Notes under the pieces: generated by a model | The model's input: only the letters and a program-made list of their open reading frames with translations | What the model was told of the DNA's origin: nothing | Database searches by the model: none | In this document: positions 1 through 11,230 of the stretch, in pieces | How the letters are laid out: every line of letters begins with the position of its first letter | Numbering within the stretch: the first letter of the stretch is position 1 | From: Tieghemiomyces parasiticus | Taxonomy: Eukaryota > Kickxellomycota > Dimargaritomycetes > Dimargaritales > Dimargaritaceae | NCBI GenBank assembly: GCA_027575765.1 | Contig: JANBPT010000100.1 | Location: forward strand, 1 to 64,000 | Reading direction: 5' to 3' | DNA: 64,000 bases | Translations under genes and position numbers: made by a program

Positions 1-189
1 TAATCGAAGTCTCTGTAATGATTTTACCGGCGTTGGCTGCTATCCAGCGTCAGAGCACAGTGCGACGGCACTACATCATTTCAAGGGCTACAATGTAGAT
101 TGTCCTTTAGCTGTACTGACTTACTCTTTAGACTCCGCTACCCCTTGACACGCCACCATCAATTAGTGGTTAACTCACTTTTACACAGA

Positions 190-985
190 TCTCTTCTCCT
201 TTGAAGATGAACTCCAATCTGGCTATCCGCCAGAAAAAATTGGAAGATTTTATGGGGCGATCATCCACAAACAGTTGAAGGGAGACCCTCGTCTAACTGC
301 TGAACAACTGGCTCATGCCTGTCTCACCTCCCCTAGTGCCATGCGCAGAGCCTTGCGCAGGTAAGTGAGGCTGTGTAGCTATTTCAACTGCTGGGTCCCC
401 CCACAGCCTCACCAATGATCAGCGCCGCCAGCGGGTACGTTTTGCCACCGAGTGCCTGGAGAAGCTCGACAGGGGCCAATGGCTACCTGTTCGACTCCAT
501 CATCACAAGTAATGAGACTTGGGTGTACCTTTATGATTCACCCTTGCTGGCTTAAGTCGCCGGAGGTGGTGCCTGAAAAGTGGTCCTGTCCTACCTGAGA
601 CCCACCTAGTCCATACGACGCCCAAGGTGGTGCTGACCATTTATTTCACCAGGCGTGGCCTATTACACCTGAGTGCCAAGCCCCCCTGATGTCAAGGACT
701 CCACCGAACCCTATAAAGAGTATGGGCTGAAGCCCATGGTCCAGGCCTGGGTGAAGACACGTGGAAGTCTGGGCCATCATCCTCCATTGCTCTACCATGA
801 TAATGCACCACCGTATTGTACTGCAGGAACGACGACCTACACTTTCCGCCTCTCTACTGAAACCTCTTCCCCTCCCCTCCTTACAGTCCTGACCTAACCC
901 TCCGCGACTTCTAGCTGTTCAGGTATATCAAACAGCGGCTGTGGATACCAGGCGTTCAGGGCTTTTCTGTTAAGTTTTCACCAAA
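190..985 (+). pseudogene. Decayed mariner-type DDE transposase
   Basis: Conceptual translation in shifting frames gives mariner/Tc1 landmarks in the right order. A helix-turn-helix-like stretch includes GDPRLTAEQLAHACLTSPS near 283-340. The first catalytic block reads IITSNETWVYLYDS near 497-540. A KVVLTIYFTRRGLLHLS block follows near 627-670. The second catalytic block reads LLYHDNAPPY near 790-820, and a YSPDL..RDF..LF block lies near 881-925. Several stops and frame changes interrupt the reading frame. The first catalytic Asp of the usual mariner block (GDETW) is Asn here. I found no clear terminal inverted repeats. The family assignment rests on these motifs only. The element is certainly not active as read. 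Confidence 0.75.
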
Positions 986-990
986 TGACT

Positions 991-2076
991 ATAGATTCTG
1001 CTCTGAGAGCTGGCTAGGGAGGGACAGCCAAGCGTTACAGAGGGTGACCATTATTTTTAACGATTGTCATTTAGATTTGTGTTGCGAAGAACCCTATTAA
1101 GTGCCTGCAGTGATGGGCTGAGAGCTCAATACGGTATTGTAGTCGGGAACGGTGAGAAGGCCAGGGACAAGTTATACGGGGAGAGGGGTCCTTATTATCG
1201 TATAGTGTAGGTCAGCTGATGAGCCATGGCTGGCGCAGCCCGCATTTGTGCGTTGCCCGATATTTGAGTACTGTTAGTTTTACCTTTTAAAGTTCTTTTC
1301 ACAGCTGCACACCAATGATAATGTACATCTTCCGCCTCAGCCAGCCTAGTTGTCGGTTTTATCAAGTACAGGTCTTCATGATTCCTTGGGGCGCTGGATG
1401 CAATTATGTAGACTCTCTGGTTATACATCACCATGCCTACCTATCATCCAAGTATCCGGCGGACCATGAAGCCTGGTAGACCCCTTTTTACCTTCAACGT
1501 CCCTAGGGTTTGATATGCAATTCGGAGACTCTCCGTGGGGCGTTGTTTGACACCCAAGGCTCAAGCAGCGACAACATGGGCTGCCCAGCCATGGGCCTCC
1601 GTATTCATCACTCACCGGGTCACAATCAACGCCTGCCGTTTTTTTTATCACGGCTTTGCTTACCACGACCACCCGTTGAAATGGATCAACCCTAAAACTC
1701 GTAGCGTTAAGTTGTCAAGCACGGAACGTAAAGACCTGGCTGATCATTACGACCTGTTATAAATACGCCAACCATTCATTCCGGACAAAGGTCGTCACTA
1801 ACCTCAAAGGAAATACCTTGTCCATATCCATTGTCATCCACTGGCTCTGTCATTGTGCTTTCATTTCGTTATTTGCATCCCCACGCCTCTTCTCGTGCCC
1901 AGCCCGTACAACACCCTCATTGGAATCGAGTCCTGTCGGGAACCAGGTACACTCCCCGACTAGACAACCCCCTCACCCGACCGGTGTACTCCATAGCATA
2001 TACGTGTCAATTAGTACCCCACGGCCGACTAACATCTTGGAATAAGCCATACCCACACGCCTCCCACGACAGCGCC
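991..2076. other. Intergenic, no gene recognised
   Basis: About 1.1 kb between the transposase remnant and the reductase. Short open frames on both strands overlap one another and match nothing I know. The last 250 nt before the ATG are C-rich, as is common in leaders here. Confidence 0.5.
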
Positions 2077-3042
2077 ATGGACCCGCATAGAGTACTGGTC
2101 ACTTACCGCCTCACCGCCGGCGCCCAAAAACGTCTCGAGGCCCTCGGTTATGAACTTGACCTCGCGCCACCGGGCCTCTCTCGGGCCGACCTCCTTAGCC
2201 GCGTCCGTGGCGTCCACGCCCTCATGTGCATTCCAGCTGACCGTATCGACACCGAACTCCTGGACACCGCCGGGAACAACCTTCGGGTGGTATCGACCAA
2301 CACCGCCGGTTACGATCACATTGACTTGGCGGCGGCCCGGCGTCGTGGAATTATGGTGGGACACACGCCGGACGCCGCCACGGATGCCGTGGCTGATTTG
2401 GCCATCGCTCTGATCATCATGGTCTTGCGTCGTGTACCGGCGGCCGTCGCAATGGCACGCACAGGTCAATGGAGCCCCGAGCATACCATGCTCCTGGGCC
2501 ATCAGCTACGCGACAAGACGGTGGGGATCGTAGGGTTGGGTCGAATTGGCACGGCTGTAATGCGACGTCTGACTGGGTTCGGGGTCTGCCAATTGCTCTA
2601 TAGTGATCGCCATGCTCGCCCGGAGATCGCTATGCAGGTCGGCGCGCGTTTCGTTGATTTTGGTACCCTGATTGGTAAGTCCGATATCATCTGTATTTGT
2701 TGCACCTTGAACGACAGTACCCGCCACCTGTTCACCTACGACGTGTTTCGACAAATGAAGTCCTCGGCGGTGGTGATTAACGTAGCTCGTGGGGATATCA
2801 TCAGGCAAGACGACCTCGTGCGGGCCCTCACCAACCGAGCCATTGCGGGTGCTGGCTTGGACGTCATGACCCCCGAGCCGCTCCCAGTGGATCATGACCT
2901 TTTCGGATTCCCCAACTGCGTGGTCCTGCCGCATGTTGCCTATGCGACTCTGGAGGCCCGCGAGGCTATGTGCCAGCGGTGCATTGACAACGTGGTGGCT
3001 GGACTTAATGGTCAGCCTCTGCCGTATTCGGTGCCCTATTAA
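2077..3042 (+). CDS. GRHPR: Glyoxylate/hydroxypyruvate reductase (GRHPR-type D-2-hydroxyacid dehydrogenase)
   Basis: A 321-residue NAD(P)H-dependent D-2-hydroxyacid dehydrogenase, close to the usual 320-330 of the family. It should reduce glyoxylate to glycolate and hydroxypyruvate to D-glycerate, probably in the cytosol, since no targeting peptide or peroxisomal C-terminus is visible. The Rossmann motif is GLGRIG near residue 150. The catalytic Arg lies in NVARGD, the Glu in MTPEPLP and the His in VVLPHVAYAT. The frame stays open upstream, but the first ATG in a good context (GCGCCATGG) is this one and it starts the family's N-terminal strand. In the human enzyme the residues after the catalytic His read GSAT; here they read AYAT. 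The gene is intronless and converges on the downstream oxidoreductase. Confidence 0.9.
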   Translation: MDPHRVLVTYRLTAGAQKRLEALGYELDLAPPGLSRADLLSRVRGVHALMCIPADRIDTELLDTAGNNLRVVSTNTAGYDHIDLAAARRRGIMVGHTPDAATDAVADLAIALIIMVLRRVPAAVAMARTGQWSPEHTMLLGHQLRDKTVGIVGLGRIGTAVMRRLTGFGVCQLLYSDRHARPEIAMQVGARFVDFGTLIGKSDIICICCTLNDSTRHLFTYDVFRQMKSSAVVINVARGDIIRQDDLVRALTNRAIAGAGLDVMTPEPLPVDHDLFGFPNCVVLPHVAYATLEAREAMCQRCIDNVVAGLNGQPLPYSVPY

Positions 3043-3795
3043 TATGAATCAGCCAACTGTAGGCGACTTTCGTCGCTTATATGGCGGAACCATTGTGGAG
3101 TTCGACAAATGAAGAAGTGGTGACCCAGAAATTTGCTTAAACCTGTGTCGATGATACCACACTTTTATATATATATATATAAATATATACCAACTTGTAC
3201 TTAACAGAAAGGCAGCGAATATCCCAAGAGATATTACAAAGTATTGGGTTTCCCTACGGTAGCTGCGGTTCAAGTCTGAGCAGTAGACGATAAAGGAATG
3301 GCAAAATATCGATATGGTCGTTAAGTTTTACTGATCTAATAAACATCATCGACGTTGATTAATTTAGGGATAGCTTTGAATAAAGCAATGCCACTGTACT
3401 TCGAAGGCTAGGTTTAGGGCTGGTATGGTTCCCTTACCATTTGGTTGATGATTAGGCGTCCAACTTTCTTTTATTTCGTCGATGATGAACAACCTGATTT
3501 GTCTGCTAGGCTAGGTTACTACCGGAGAGTATCGGTACGCTTTTCATTGTGCGCCTTCCGGCCGAACCACCGAGCGATTAAAGGCCCCCCAGAACCCACT
3601 TGGTCGTGACTTCGGTGCATTTCGATGGCCAGCTAAAGTAATACGATGGAAATACTTTAATGGTACGGGAGACAATTAAGATTAATACTGAAATTCATTA
3701 TAGAGAAGTCATACATGTATGGTCGATTACAAGGCCCGCATATTGATTAGTAGCAAAAACAAGTCTTGCTAACGCAGCTCGGATAGGAGGCCACG
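3043..3795. other. Convergent intergenic region with poly(A) signal and TA repeat
   Basis: It lies between two convergent stops. A TATA/AAATATATA dinucleotide run occupies 3166-3189 and an AATAAA hexamer lies at 3338-3343, about 300 nt after the reductase stop. No gene seen. Confidence 0.6.
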
Positions 3796-4968
3796 CTAAC
3801 CTTTGGGATATTCCAAGTGTAGCTCACGGTATCGTTTCGGTAGAAACAAGTCGCTACCTTTCCTTATCAAATCCCGGTAACCAATTAGGTTTGCAAAAGG
3901 GAAGGCGTTAAATGCGGTGAACTCACCAACGGTGATGGCCATGCTTCCGCCAGTGTTTTTGTAAGACAGAAGGTTAATCCCATCCACGGAATCCGGACCT
4001 CCGCCGGCCTCAATGAGCCGCTGCAAGTTTTTCGCAGCCACACGGGCCTGGTCCATTGCCGTATAGGCCAGTTTGGTCCCGGAGGTATTGTTGCAGTCAC
4101 CCACGGCGAACATGTGGCGAAGCCGCGGATGCGTCAATTGGAGTGTAGGTAGGACCTTGACGTGGCCATCACCGGGTTCAAGAAGGGCCCCCGGCACGCT
4201 GGAGAGGGTGCTGAGGTAAGGCACATTGACGGTGGTACCGACACAGAGGAATTGAAGGTCCGAGGTGAGAGACAGGCCATTGACAGTGTACAGTACTCGC
4301 GGGTCCAAGGTGCTACGGATGGGTCGGCACCCAGGCACGACGACGCGGTCGTTGAGAATGACACGGACGTTGAGTTTTTGTAGAGCCAGGCGAACCTTCT
4401 CGCAGAACGCCAGCGGGTACTCCGTAGGGAGTAGGTGAGCGGCGGCCTGGACCAGGGTAACTTTTTTGTTTGGGTAGGCCGTGGCGATCTCACCTGCCAG
4501 CTCGACGCCCACTGCGCCGCCACCGATGATGAGCACACGGTCAGCGGCCCGGATGTTTTCGCTGTACCGTAGGGTCTCCTGGACGCCGGGACGGATATAT
4601 ATGCTGTCGGTCTTGGCCGGCGACGGATAAGAGGACCCCGAGGCGAGGACGAGGTAGTCAAAGCGGAGGAGTTCGCCGCTGCTGAGCTGGACATGATCAA
4701 TGTAGACGGCCTCAACGGAGGCCTGGACAATGCGGCTGCGACAACCTTTGAGGGCCCGGTGGAACGGAATCCAGATATGTTCGGCAAGTTCAGGCTTGAC
4801 GAGGGCACGGAGGGCGGAGATGGTGTGGAAGGAGGCCTCGCGTTTCTCGAGGACTGTAATGAACACGTTAGAGTTGCGGGTCAGTTTCTCGAGCTCCTGG
4901 GCAGTCGTCAGTCCCGCGAAGGAACCACCGATGATGACGACGTGGAAAGCCCGACTGTGTGGCGACAT
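3796..4968 (-). CDS. AIFM2/FSP1-like FAD-dependent NAD(P)H oxidoreductase
   Basis: A 390-residue pyridine nucleotide-disulfide type flavoprotein. The N-terminal dinucleotide motif VVIIGGSFAGL (about residues 10-20) binds FAD. A second motif, LIIGGGAVGVELAGE (about 145-160), binds NAD(P)H. The C-terminal FAD motif is FAVGD near 288. Length and motif spacing fit the AIFM2/FSP1 group (about 370-400), NAD(P)H:quinone reductases on membranes or mitochondria. It lacks the C-terminal extension of full-length AIF. The frame continues upstream to 5073, giving an Arg-containing leader, but without an ATG, so 4968 is the start. The mammalian N-myristoylation Gly is absent (protein starts MSPHS). The exact substrate cannot be told from sequence. 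Confidence 0.85.
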   Translation of the reverse strand: MSPHSRAFHVVIIGGSFAGLTTAQELEKLTRNSNVFITVLEKREASFHTISALRALVKPELAEHIWIPFHRALKGCRSRIVQASVEAVYIDHVQLSSGELLRFDYLVLASGSSYPSPAKTDSIYIRPGVQETLRYSENIRAADRVLIIGGGAVGVELAGEIATAYPNKKVTLVQAAAHLLPTEYPLAFCEKVRLALQKLNVRVILNDRVVVPGCRPIRSTLDPRVLYTVNGLSLTSDLQFLCVGTTVNVPYLSTLSSVPGALLEPGDGHVKVLPTLQLTHPRLRHMFAVGDCNNTSGTKLAYTAMDQARVAAKNLQRLIEAGGGPDSVDGINLLSYKNTGGSMAITVGEFTAFNAFPFANLIGYRDLIRKGSDLFLPKRYRELHLEYPKG

Positions 4969-6948
4969 GGCACTGTCAGGGAGGGGTCTCTCAAGAACGC
5001 TGGTGGGGCGTGCTGTGCGGCGGCAGGTGGGGAGAATTGCCCCAAAATCAAGGAAATTGCTGGCTAGCAACACGACTTGGAGAACGTATTTGTCGTGGAG
5101 TTGGTCAATCGAATAGCCGCGGTAAAAAAAACCCGGATAAAGGAAGGTAAATGGTACCTAATATAATCGTGGCCAGTGGGGTCTATCTAGTGTGCAGCCG
5201 AAGCGGGGTGACTATCAGTGCTAGAGGGCTGAATAATAAATTGAGAGTAACCGGTGACGAACCCAGCAGCGAACTGGGAAAAAGAGGACGAGGACGCACA
5301 CGGCTTGCAACAACATTGGTGCGTGGCGTGGACTCGACGTTTAAAAAGAGGGATGGCGGCCGACTCGGGGGGCCCAAGGACAACAATAGACAGCCAGCCT
5401 GTGACGTGCAGAACGGCGGCTGCGGTGGCAGAGGTCGGCTAAGGAAGGCGTGAGGGCATAAAGGTGCCGGCGTCTTGACGACAGAGCTTGCCACAAGAAG
5501 GTATAATTCGTGACGGACGAATTACGAGGAGGGTCAGAATGGGAGTTATTAGAGGATAACAGTGAAGGAGATGCAACGAGTGAGCGGTTCTGCTATATAG
5601 GGGGATGCAGGATGGAAGGTATTAGGGAGGCTGAGGCCGTGCTTAAAAGAATGGATATCAGCCAACTGGAATAGCCAGGACGATAGGGCGAGTGCGATAA
5701 AAACTTATGGTGAAGCAATCGAAGTAAAAATAGGGAGAGGGAGTGGCGGAGGTTAAAAATATCGAGCAGGTGGTACAGGACGGACGAGGGAGCGGCCAGG
5801 GCCGCGGCTGGCACCGCGTCTCATTCGTGAATTCACGCCCTGATGAAGGCCTAAGGGCGAAGGCTTACGGTGCTTCAACGGCTGCCTCGATGGTGCGGGC
5901 GAATTGGGAAGTAGACCCTGCACTAATACAAAAGCGAGAACGTCAGTGATGGGCGTTGCCGCAAGGAGTGGTGTCGAAGTGCCCAGGGCGACTCGTGACT
6001 TTCCACTTGAAGTTTTCCCTACGTGTCCAAAAGCCGAGCGAAAATCCCCAGGTGACTGGTTAGATGGGGAGACCCTAGCAGCGGGTTGGTCTCCTAATAC
6101 GACGGCGTGAGAACGGCCAGAGCAGCCGCCCGATGCATCTCACGCCGGACTCCGCAACGCATGGCTTAACGTAAAGCTGCGAAAGACGGGTGCTTCCACG
6201 ATAGGAAGGTTCACTCCAACGGGTTGTGGTTGGTGCAGGGAACCGTGTTTCATCGCCACTCCGACGCAGTGGCTGGTTGTCAATTGGAGACCTGATTACC
6301 AATCTGCGATCCGTTTTGCCCTCCGTTGCCCCTTATCTCTATAATCCCCTCCACAGCGGCATTAGCCAGGGACAAACTTTGAAGTGCCTAGCCCGGCAAG
6401 GATGCTAACAATGGGGCGGTACGTAAGGATGGCTAGATAATCCACCGGTTTACGTACGTGCCTGGTCTTGTATCGGGCGGCCATGAGAGTCGGCCTGCGG
6501 CAAACTAAACCTGAATAAACCGGGTGCAGCTACATGGCGTAATACATTTACGTAACGACTAGTAGCCTTGATACGCACGGGGCTGTGTAGCTTCACTTTC
6601 GGCCCGACGCCCGGAAACTCTACTAGCCCGGCAATCGGCCCCGACGACGGGGACAGGTAAGTTGTACGCTTGAAGGCGTAGAAGAGAGTATCGCCATGTG
6701 GTGAAAGTAGCCCTTAAAAGCTACACGGTGGGTTGGGCTGGGCCGGCGGTCTGGTGGCGTGGGCCACCATTGCCCCGCAAATATTCATTTATTCCCGCCA
6801 CACAGCCCAACCTCATTCACCAATAAACTGCAAGTGTAAATAGTGACAAGGCATCACCTGCGCCGAATACTTAGCATTTGCTAGGGACGCCCTCTTCTTT
6901 GTAGCCCCACCTCAGTAGCCCTTTACTTTCTAGTAGACCACGTCAACC
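4969..6948. other. Divergent intergenic region
   Basis: Nearly 2 kb between the divergent oxidoreductase and DPB2 genes with no recognisable gene. The 3' part holds an 8-bp inverted repeat, GTACGTAA at 6420-6427 and TTACGTAC at 6450-6457, and a stronger nested fold at 6731-6812 listed separately. Confidence 0.5.
6731..6812. other. Nested inverted repeat, possible structured RNA or cruciform
   Basis: Three nested stems can be read directly. The outer stem is GGTTGGGCTG (6731-6740) with CAGCCCAACC (6803-6812), 10 perfect pairs. The middle stem is GGCGG (6745-6749) with CCGCC (6795-6799). The inner hairpin is GGTGGC (6753-6758) with GCCACC (6763-6768), closing a GTGG tetraloop. A 26-nt unpaired stretch separates inner and middle 3' arms. 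It sits 137 nt before the DPB2 ATG, so it could be in the 5' UTR, a promoter element or an independent small RNA. Confidence 0.45.
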
Positions 6949-9002
6949 ATGTCGATTCAGCAACAGATCTACCGCACGTTCACCAAGACCCACGGGCTCA
7001 CATTGCGGGCTGAATCGACACAGTTCATCCAGGCGGTTCTCACAGAACTGCGCATCAGTCCTTTGGAAATTCCCGAGTGGCTCAATGCGGTGGCTGTCCT
7101 CTGGCTCAAGCGGGAGGGTAAGTCTCTTTCAGCCAAAGTTGGGTAGCGGTGTACCCATTTTGAACTCCGCCTTAAACCATCGTCTGTGAACGAACAATAG
7201 TCAAGCGGCCCAAACGATGTATGGCGCTAACCTACCCCATTCCCGTTTTTACTGCGTCTTCTCGGTGTCCCCAGTGGACTCCACCCTGGTAGAACTCGAG
7301 CCCCTCAAGACGATTGTCTCGGCCAAGCTGCAAACCCACCAGGTAGCGGTGATTGAACCTCACGCCGTCGACCCGGACCTCAATGCTACCTCCGCTGCCG
7401 CAACCGATTCAGGCCTCGACTCGGACCTAGGGTTTGAACTTGATTCACGGCCACAGCGCGGCCTAGCGGATGTCGATATCCGCGACCATTTTCATATCAT
7501 TGATGCCTTCCAGGTCCCGCGGTGGAAATACGATTCTCTGCGCAAGGTGTTTGTCAAGTAAGTAGCACCTCGTCTACTTACGCCTGTCACCTTCGGTCGG
7601 GAGGAGCGGACTGGATCGGCAAGTTACATTAATTGGAAACTTGCTACGCTGTCCATTTCGAGGACCTTCCTATTCTGACCTGCCACTGCACGCTCGTCCT
7701 ACTTGTCCCCACCCAACCAGATACGAGAACCCTCCACGTCTGCTGGGTGGAGCAGATACCAAGGCCGAGATCCACCAGGACAGGTACGACCTGATCCGGC
7801 AACGGCTGCTGCGCAACGAGCACTTCGTCGCGTCTTCCTTTGGCGGCGACGATTCCGACCGCTATTGCCGACTGGACACAATTGAGGCACTTCAAGGTCG
7901 AGACGGCGCCTCCTTCATGCTCTTTGGAATGCTTAGCCAGCTGGAGGAAGGCGTCCTTAGCCTCGAAGACCCGCACCGATCGGTTCGCCTGGATCTTTCG
8001 TTAATCACCGCCCAGAACCAGTCACGAGGCCTGTTCACTGAGAATGCCTTCGTGTTGGCCGAGGGTATCTACGAGGACGGCGTGTTCAAGGTCGAAGCCA
8101 TCGGCCAACCACCCCCGGAACCCGCCGCGACGACCCGGTCCCATTTCACCAAGACCAATTTTTTCGGGGGTCCCCCCGAGGTCCAGGATGCCACCGTTCT
8201 CCAACAGATTCAGGACGAATTCGCCGAAGCCTCGATTGTGGTCCTTTCTGACGTGTGGCTGGACTCGCCAGCCGTCCTCGATAAATTACGGACCATGTTC
8301 CGTGGGTTCGAAGCCACCTCCATCCCGCTGGCGTTCGTGCTCATGGGTAACTTTTCGTCCGAGCCATTCATTATGGCCGGCCAGGCTGGCGCTCGCTACA
8401 AGGCGCTCTTTGACCGGTTGGCCGCCCTCATCTCTGGGTTCAAACGATTGGCCCAGACCAGTTACTTCGTCTTTGTACCCGGTCCGAACGATCCGTGGAC
8501 GACCGACTTACTCCCCCGGCCCCGGATCCCGGACTTCTTCACTGCCGGGCTCCGACAACGCCTCCCGCGATGCGTCATGGCGAGCAATCCCTGCCGAATC
8601 AAGTACTGTAACCGCGAGCTGGTGTTTTTCCGGCAGGACCTAATGGGGAAGTTGCGCCGCAACTGCGTACTGACCCCTTCGGATGCAGTTGTCGGGGAGG
8701 AGGCCGCGGAGAGTGGTGGTAGTCAAGATGTGAAGCGCCATCTGGTACGTACCCTCTTGGACCAGGCACACCTGTGCCCGCTACCGCTTCGCGTGTCGCC
8801 AGTCTACTGGGCGCACGACCACGCCCTGCGGCTCTACCCCATCCCGGACCTACTCGTGCTGGCCGATAAGTACGACTCGTATGCCGTGGATTATGAGGAG
8901 TGCTGCAGCCTCAACCCTGGATCGTTCGCGACCAACGACTTTGGGTTCTATGTGTACTACCCGGCCCGGGGTCTTGCGCAGTACAGTGCCATTCCTAAGT
9001 GA
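6949..9002 (+). CDS. DPB2: DNA polymerase epsilon subunit B (DPB2/POLE2)
   Basis: Exons 6949-7117, 7275-7557 and 7721-9002 join in phase to give 577 residues. This is the non-catalytic B subunit of the leading-strand polymerase epsilon, also part of CMG helicase assembly at origins. Family blocks read in order: an N-terminal POLE2 helical domain (about 1-70); the OB-fold block with LEDPHRSVRLDLS and FVLAEGIYEDGVF; the linker TRSHFTKTNFFGGPP; the inactivated calcineurin-like phosphoesterase domain starting ASIVVLSDVWLDS; NPCRIKYCNRELVFFRQDL; and the conserved C-terminus LVLADKYDSY...NPGSF. The metal ligands of active phosphoesterases are lost, as in all B subunits. Introns are 157 and 163 nt with GTAAGT donors. 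Length is near the human 527 and below the yeast 689. Confidence 0.93.
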
Positions 9003-10039
9003 TCAGCACGTGGTATGGGTAAATATGCTATAGGTTATTGACCATCATAATATATAATGGATATCATGTATAGAAGCACGGGGTTTAAGGCGGACGATGG
9101 TGCGGGGTTTATTGAACGGTGACCGCTGGGGGCAGCCCCATTGACCCATGGGCATGTGCAGGCTTGAGGCTAAGCAACGCCAGCAGTCACCGATGGCGGA
9201 TCTTCTCAGGCTGCGGCGGTCGGGACAAGCCGCGCGCGTGGGCGCTTTCTCTGGCAGTGTGAGCATCCTGTTGGGATTGCAGTCGGGCAGCTTGCAATAC
9301 GTGCGGCTTACTGGGCTGCCATATTGGGCGACAATATATGGGCTGACGTATAGAACCCATTCGCTTGCTGATCAGCATGGGCACTGAGCACTGCCCAACG
9401 GCGCCTTCATATATACCCACCTATAGTGTCGGTGGATGCACAGCACTGCGCTCGATGCAATCCACAGGCAACTCGGACGGTCCTTCATTCCCCTGTCTCG
9501 GCTAAAAGGAATCTACCTGCCCTGGCTCGTACCCTGGATTGCCCAAGCACCATTAACCCGCCTACCTCCTACTCAGAGCCCGCCTGTGACCACGTTCGCT
9601 CTATATTCGGCTAGTACATTACCAACGACGACCTCAGCGTGCCACCCTTTCCTCTCTCTCTGCCCCTGGATTTAATCGATGCCTTCATTTCCCGACTTTA
9701 TCGGCCTTAATCCTTGCCACTCAGTTCATTAGTCCATGTTCTTTTTAGCTCGGGACTTCTCAATCTCCTGCTGAATCGTTTGTACTCCTGCTGTCCTGCT
9801 GCGTTCCCACCGGGTGTTGTCTACACCACCCGGTCGTGCCTTATCAGCCTTGCAGCACCACTTTGGTGTCCGTTGAACCGACCGCAACCTTTCTCACACT
9901 TGTGGTCCCCTTCACCTGGCAGCGCCCTTCCTGTAGCTGCTGTTCCCACTCACTCTTCCCCTCTCCCCCCCCGCCACCCCTTCGACTCGACAATTACCAC
10001 CACCACCACTCCACCAAAGCTACCCCATCCACCCTAACC
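9003..10039. other. Intergenic, promoter of the Mpv17-like gene
   Basis: About 1 kb with no recognised gene. The 300 nt before the ATG are pyrimidine-rich (CT/CCACC runs), typical of leaders in this window. Confidence 0.5.
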
Positions 10040-10942
10040 ATGGCCGTCCTCTCCAAGAGCATTCTGACCCAGATGCTCACCTTCTACCTGACAAACCTCA
10101 TGCGCAGACCGCTCCTGACCAAGGCGTGTACGGCGGGGGCTCTGCTAGGTCTCCAGGAGCAACTGGCGAAGGTGCTCGCCGGCACCGCCCAGCGGGGTGG
10201 AGCCACCGACAAGGCTGCTGAGACCGAGGCTGTCGAGGCCAACGCCATTTGCTCTGGGGATGGTCCCCACACCGCTCTGGCTAAGATTGCCCGCCGCCAT
10301 ATTGACCCTAAAGTCGTTCAAATGGCCCTGTACGGGTTCTTTCTGAGTGGACCGCTAGGCCATTATCTATACGAGACTTTGGGCCGTTTCCTGGCCAAGC
10401 GCAAGGGCCCTATCGTTCCTGTGCTCATGCTCCTGATTTCAAACTTGGTCTTTTCGCCCATCCAGAACGCCGGTAAGTAGTTTTGATTTTTACGGATATG
10501 GGTACTGACAAAGAGAGAGAGAGAGAGGAGGGGGGATTTGTCATTAATTCAGAACCAAGCAGAGTGGCTATAAGACCACCTAATAGTAATGGTTTACCTT
10601 CGAGTCTGCCCGAATCATTTAACACCGACCCACTGAATTTCCCGCCAAATCTTCCCTCCTCCGTCTACCCCCCTGGCGTTGCCCATTCTTTGCTGCCTAG
10701 TGTATCTGATGGCCATGGCCTTCATCGCCGGCAAACGCAAGCCAGCCCAGCTGGCGGCCGTGGTCAAGGACCAGCTACTTCGTCTTCAAAAGGTATCCTG
10801 GGTTCTTTTCCCGGCCGTTCAGCTCTTTGCGAACCGGTTCATTCCGCAGCCCCTCTGGGTGCCCTTCTTCAACCTGATCGGCTTCGTGTTTGGTGTCTAT
10901 GTAAACACGCAGGCCAAGCGTACCATGCTCAAGAAACCCTAG
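10040..10942 (+). CDS. Mpv17/PMP22 family membrane protein
   Basis: Two exons, 10040-10472 and 10701-10942, encode 224 residues; the joint codon is G|TG (Val). The order of features fits the Mpv17/PMP22 family. An N-terminal helix (YLTNLMRRPLLTKACTAGALLGLQE) is followed by a polar Ala/Glu insert, then the QMALYGFFLSGPLGHYLYETLGR block. The C-terminal signature SWVLFPAVQLFANRFIPQPLWVPFFNLIGFVFGVYV stands for the family's W-x-WP..Q..NF..VP pattern. Family members sit in the inner mitochondrial or peroxisomal membrane and form small-solute channels. PMP22/PXMP2 and Mpv17/SYM1 cannot be separated here. The family is usually 175-200 residues; the excess is the insert. The 228-nt intron contains a GA dinucleotide run (10512-10530). 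Confidence 0.85.
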
Positions 10943-11230
10943 CCGTGTGTTTCCTTTATTGAGGATCAGGAAGCTCCCCAGCCGTACGCTAGGTATCTGT
11001 CAACATCTGATAAAATGCACCGTGTGCTCAGGAATATAGTAAGGATGGGCCAATGACCTGACCTTTTGGAAAGTAACTCGTTTTTTTTAATAATGACTGG
11101 TGAGATATTTCGGGATGCAAACCCTCGTTAATAATGCATTGTAACTCCGGATATCAAAGTGGCCCGGGTCCTTAAAGTACAGACCTTGTCGTACCAATGC
11201 GAAAGAAACCAACGCCAATGAATTTGTAAT

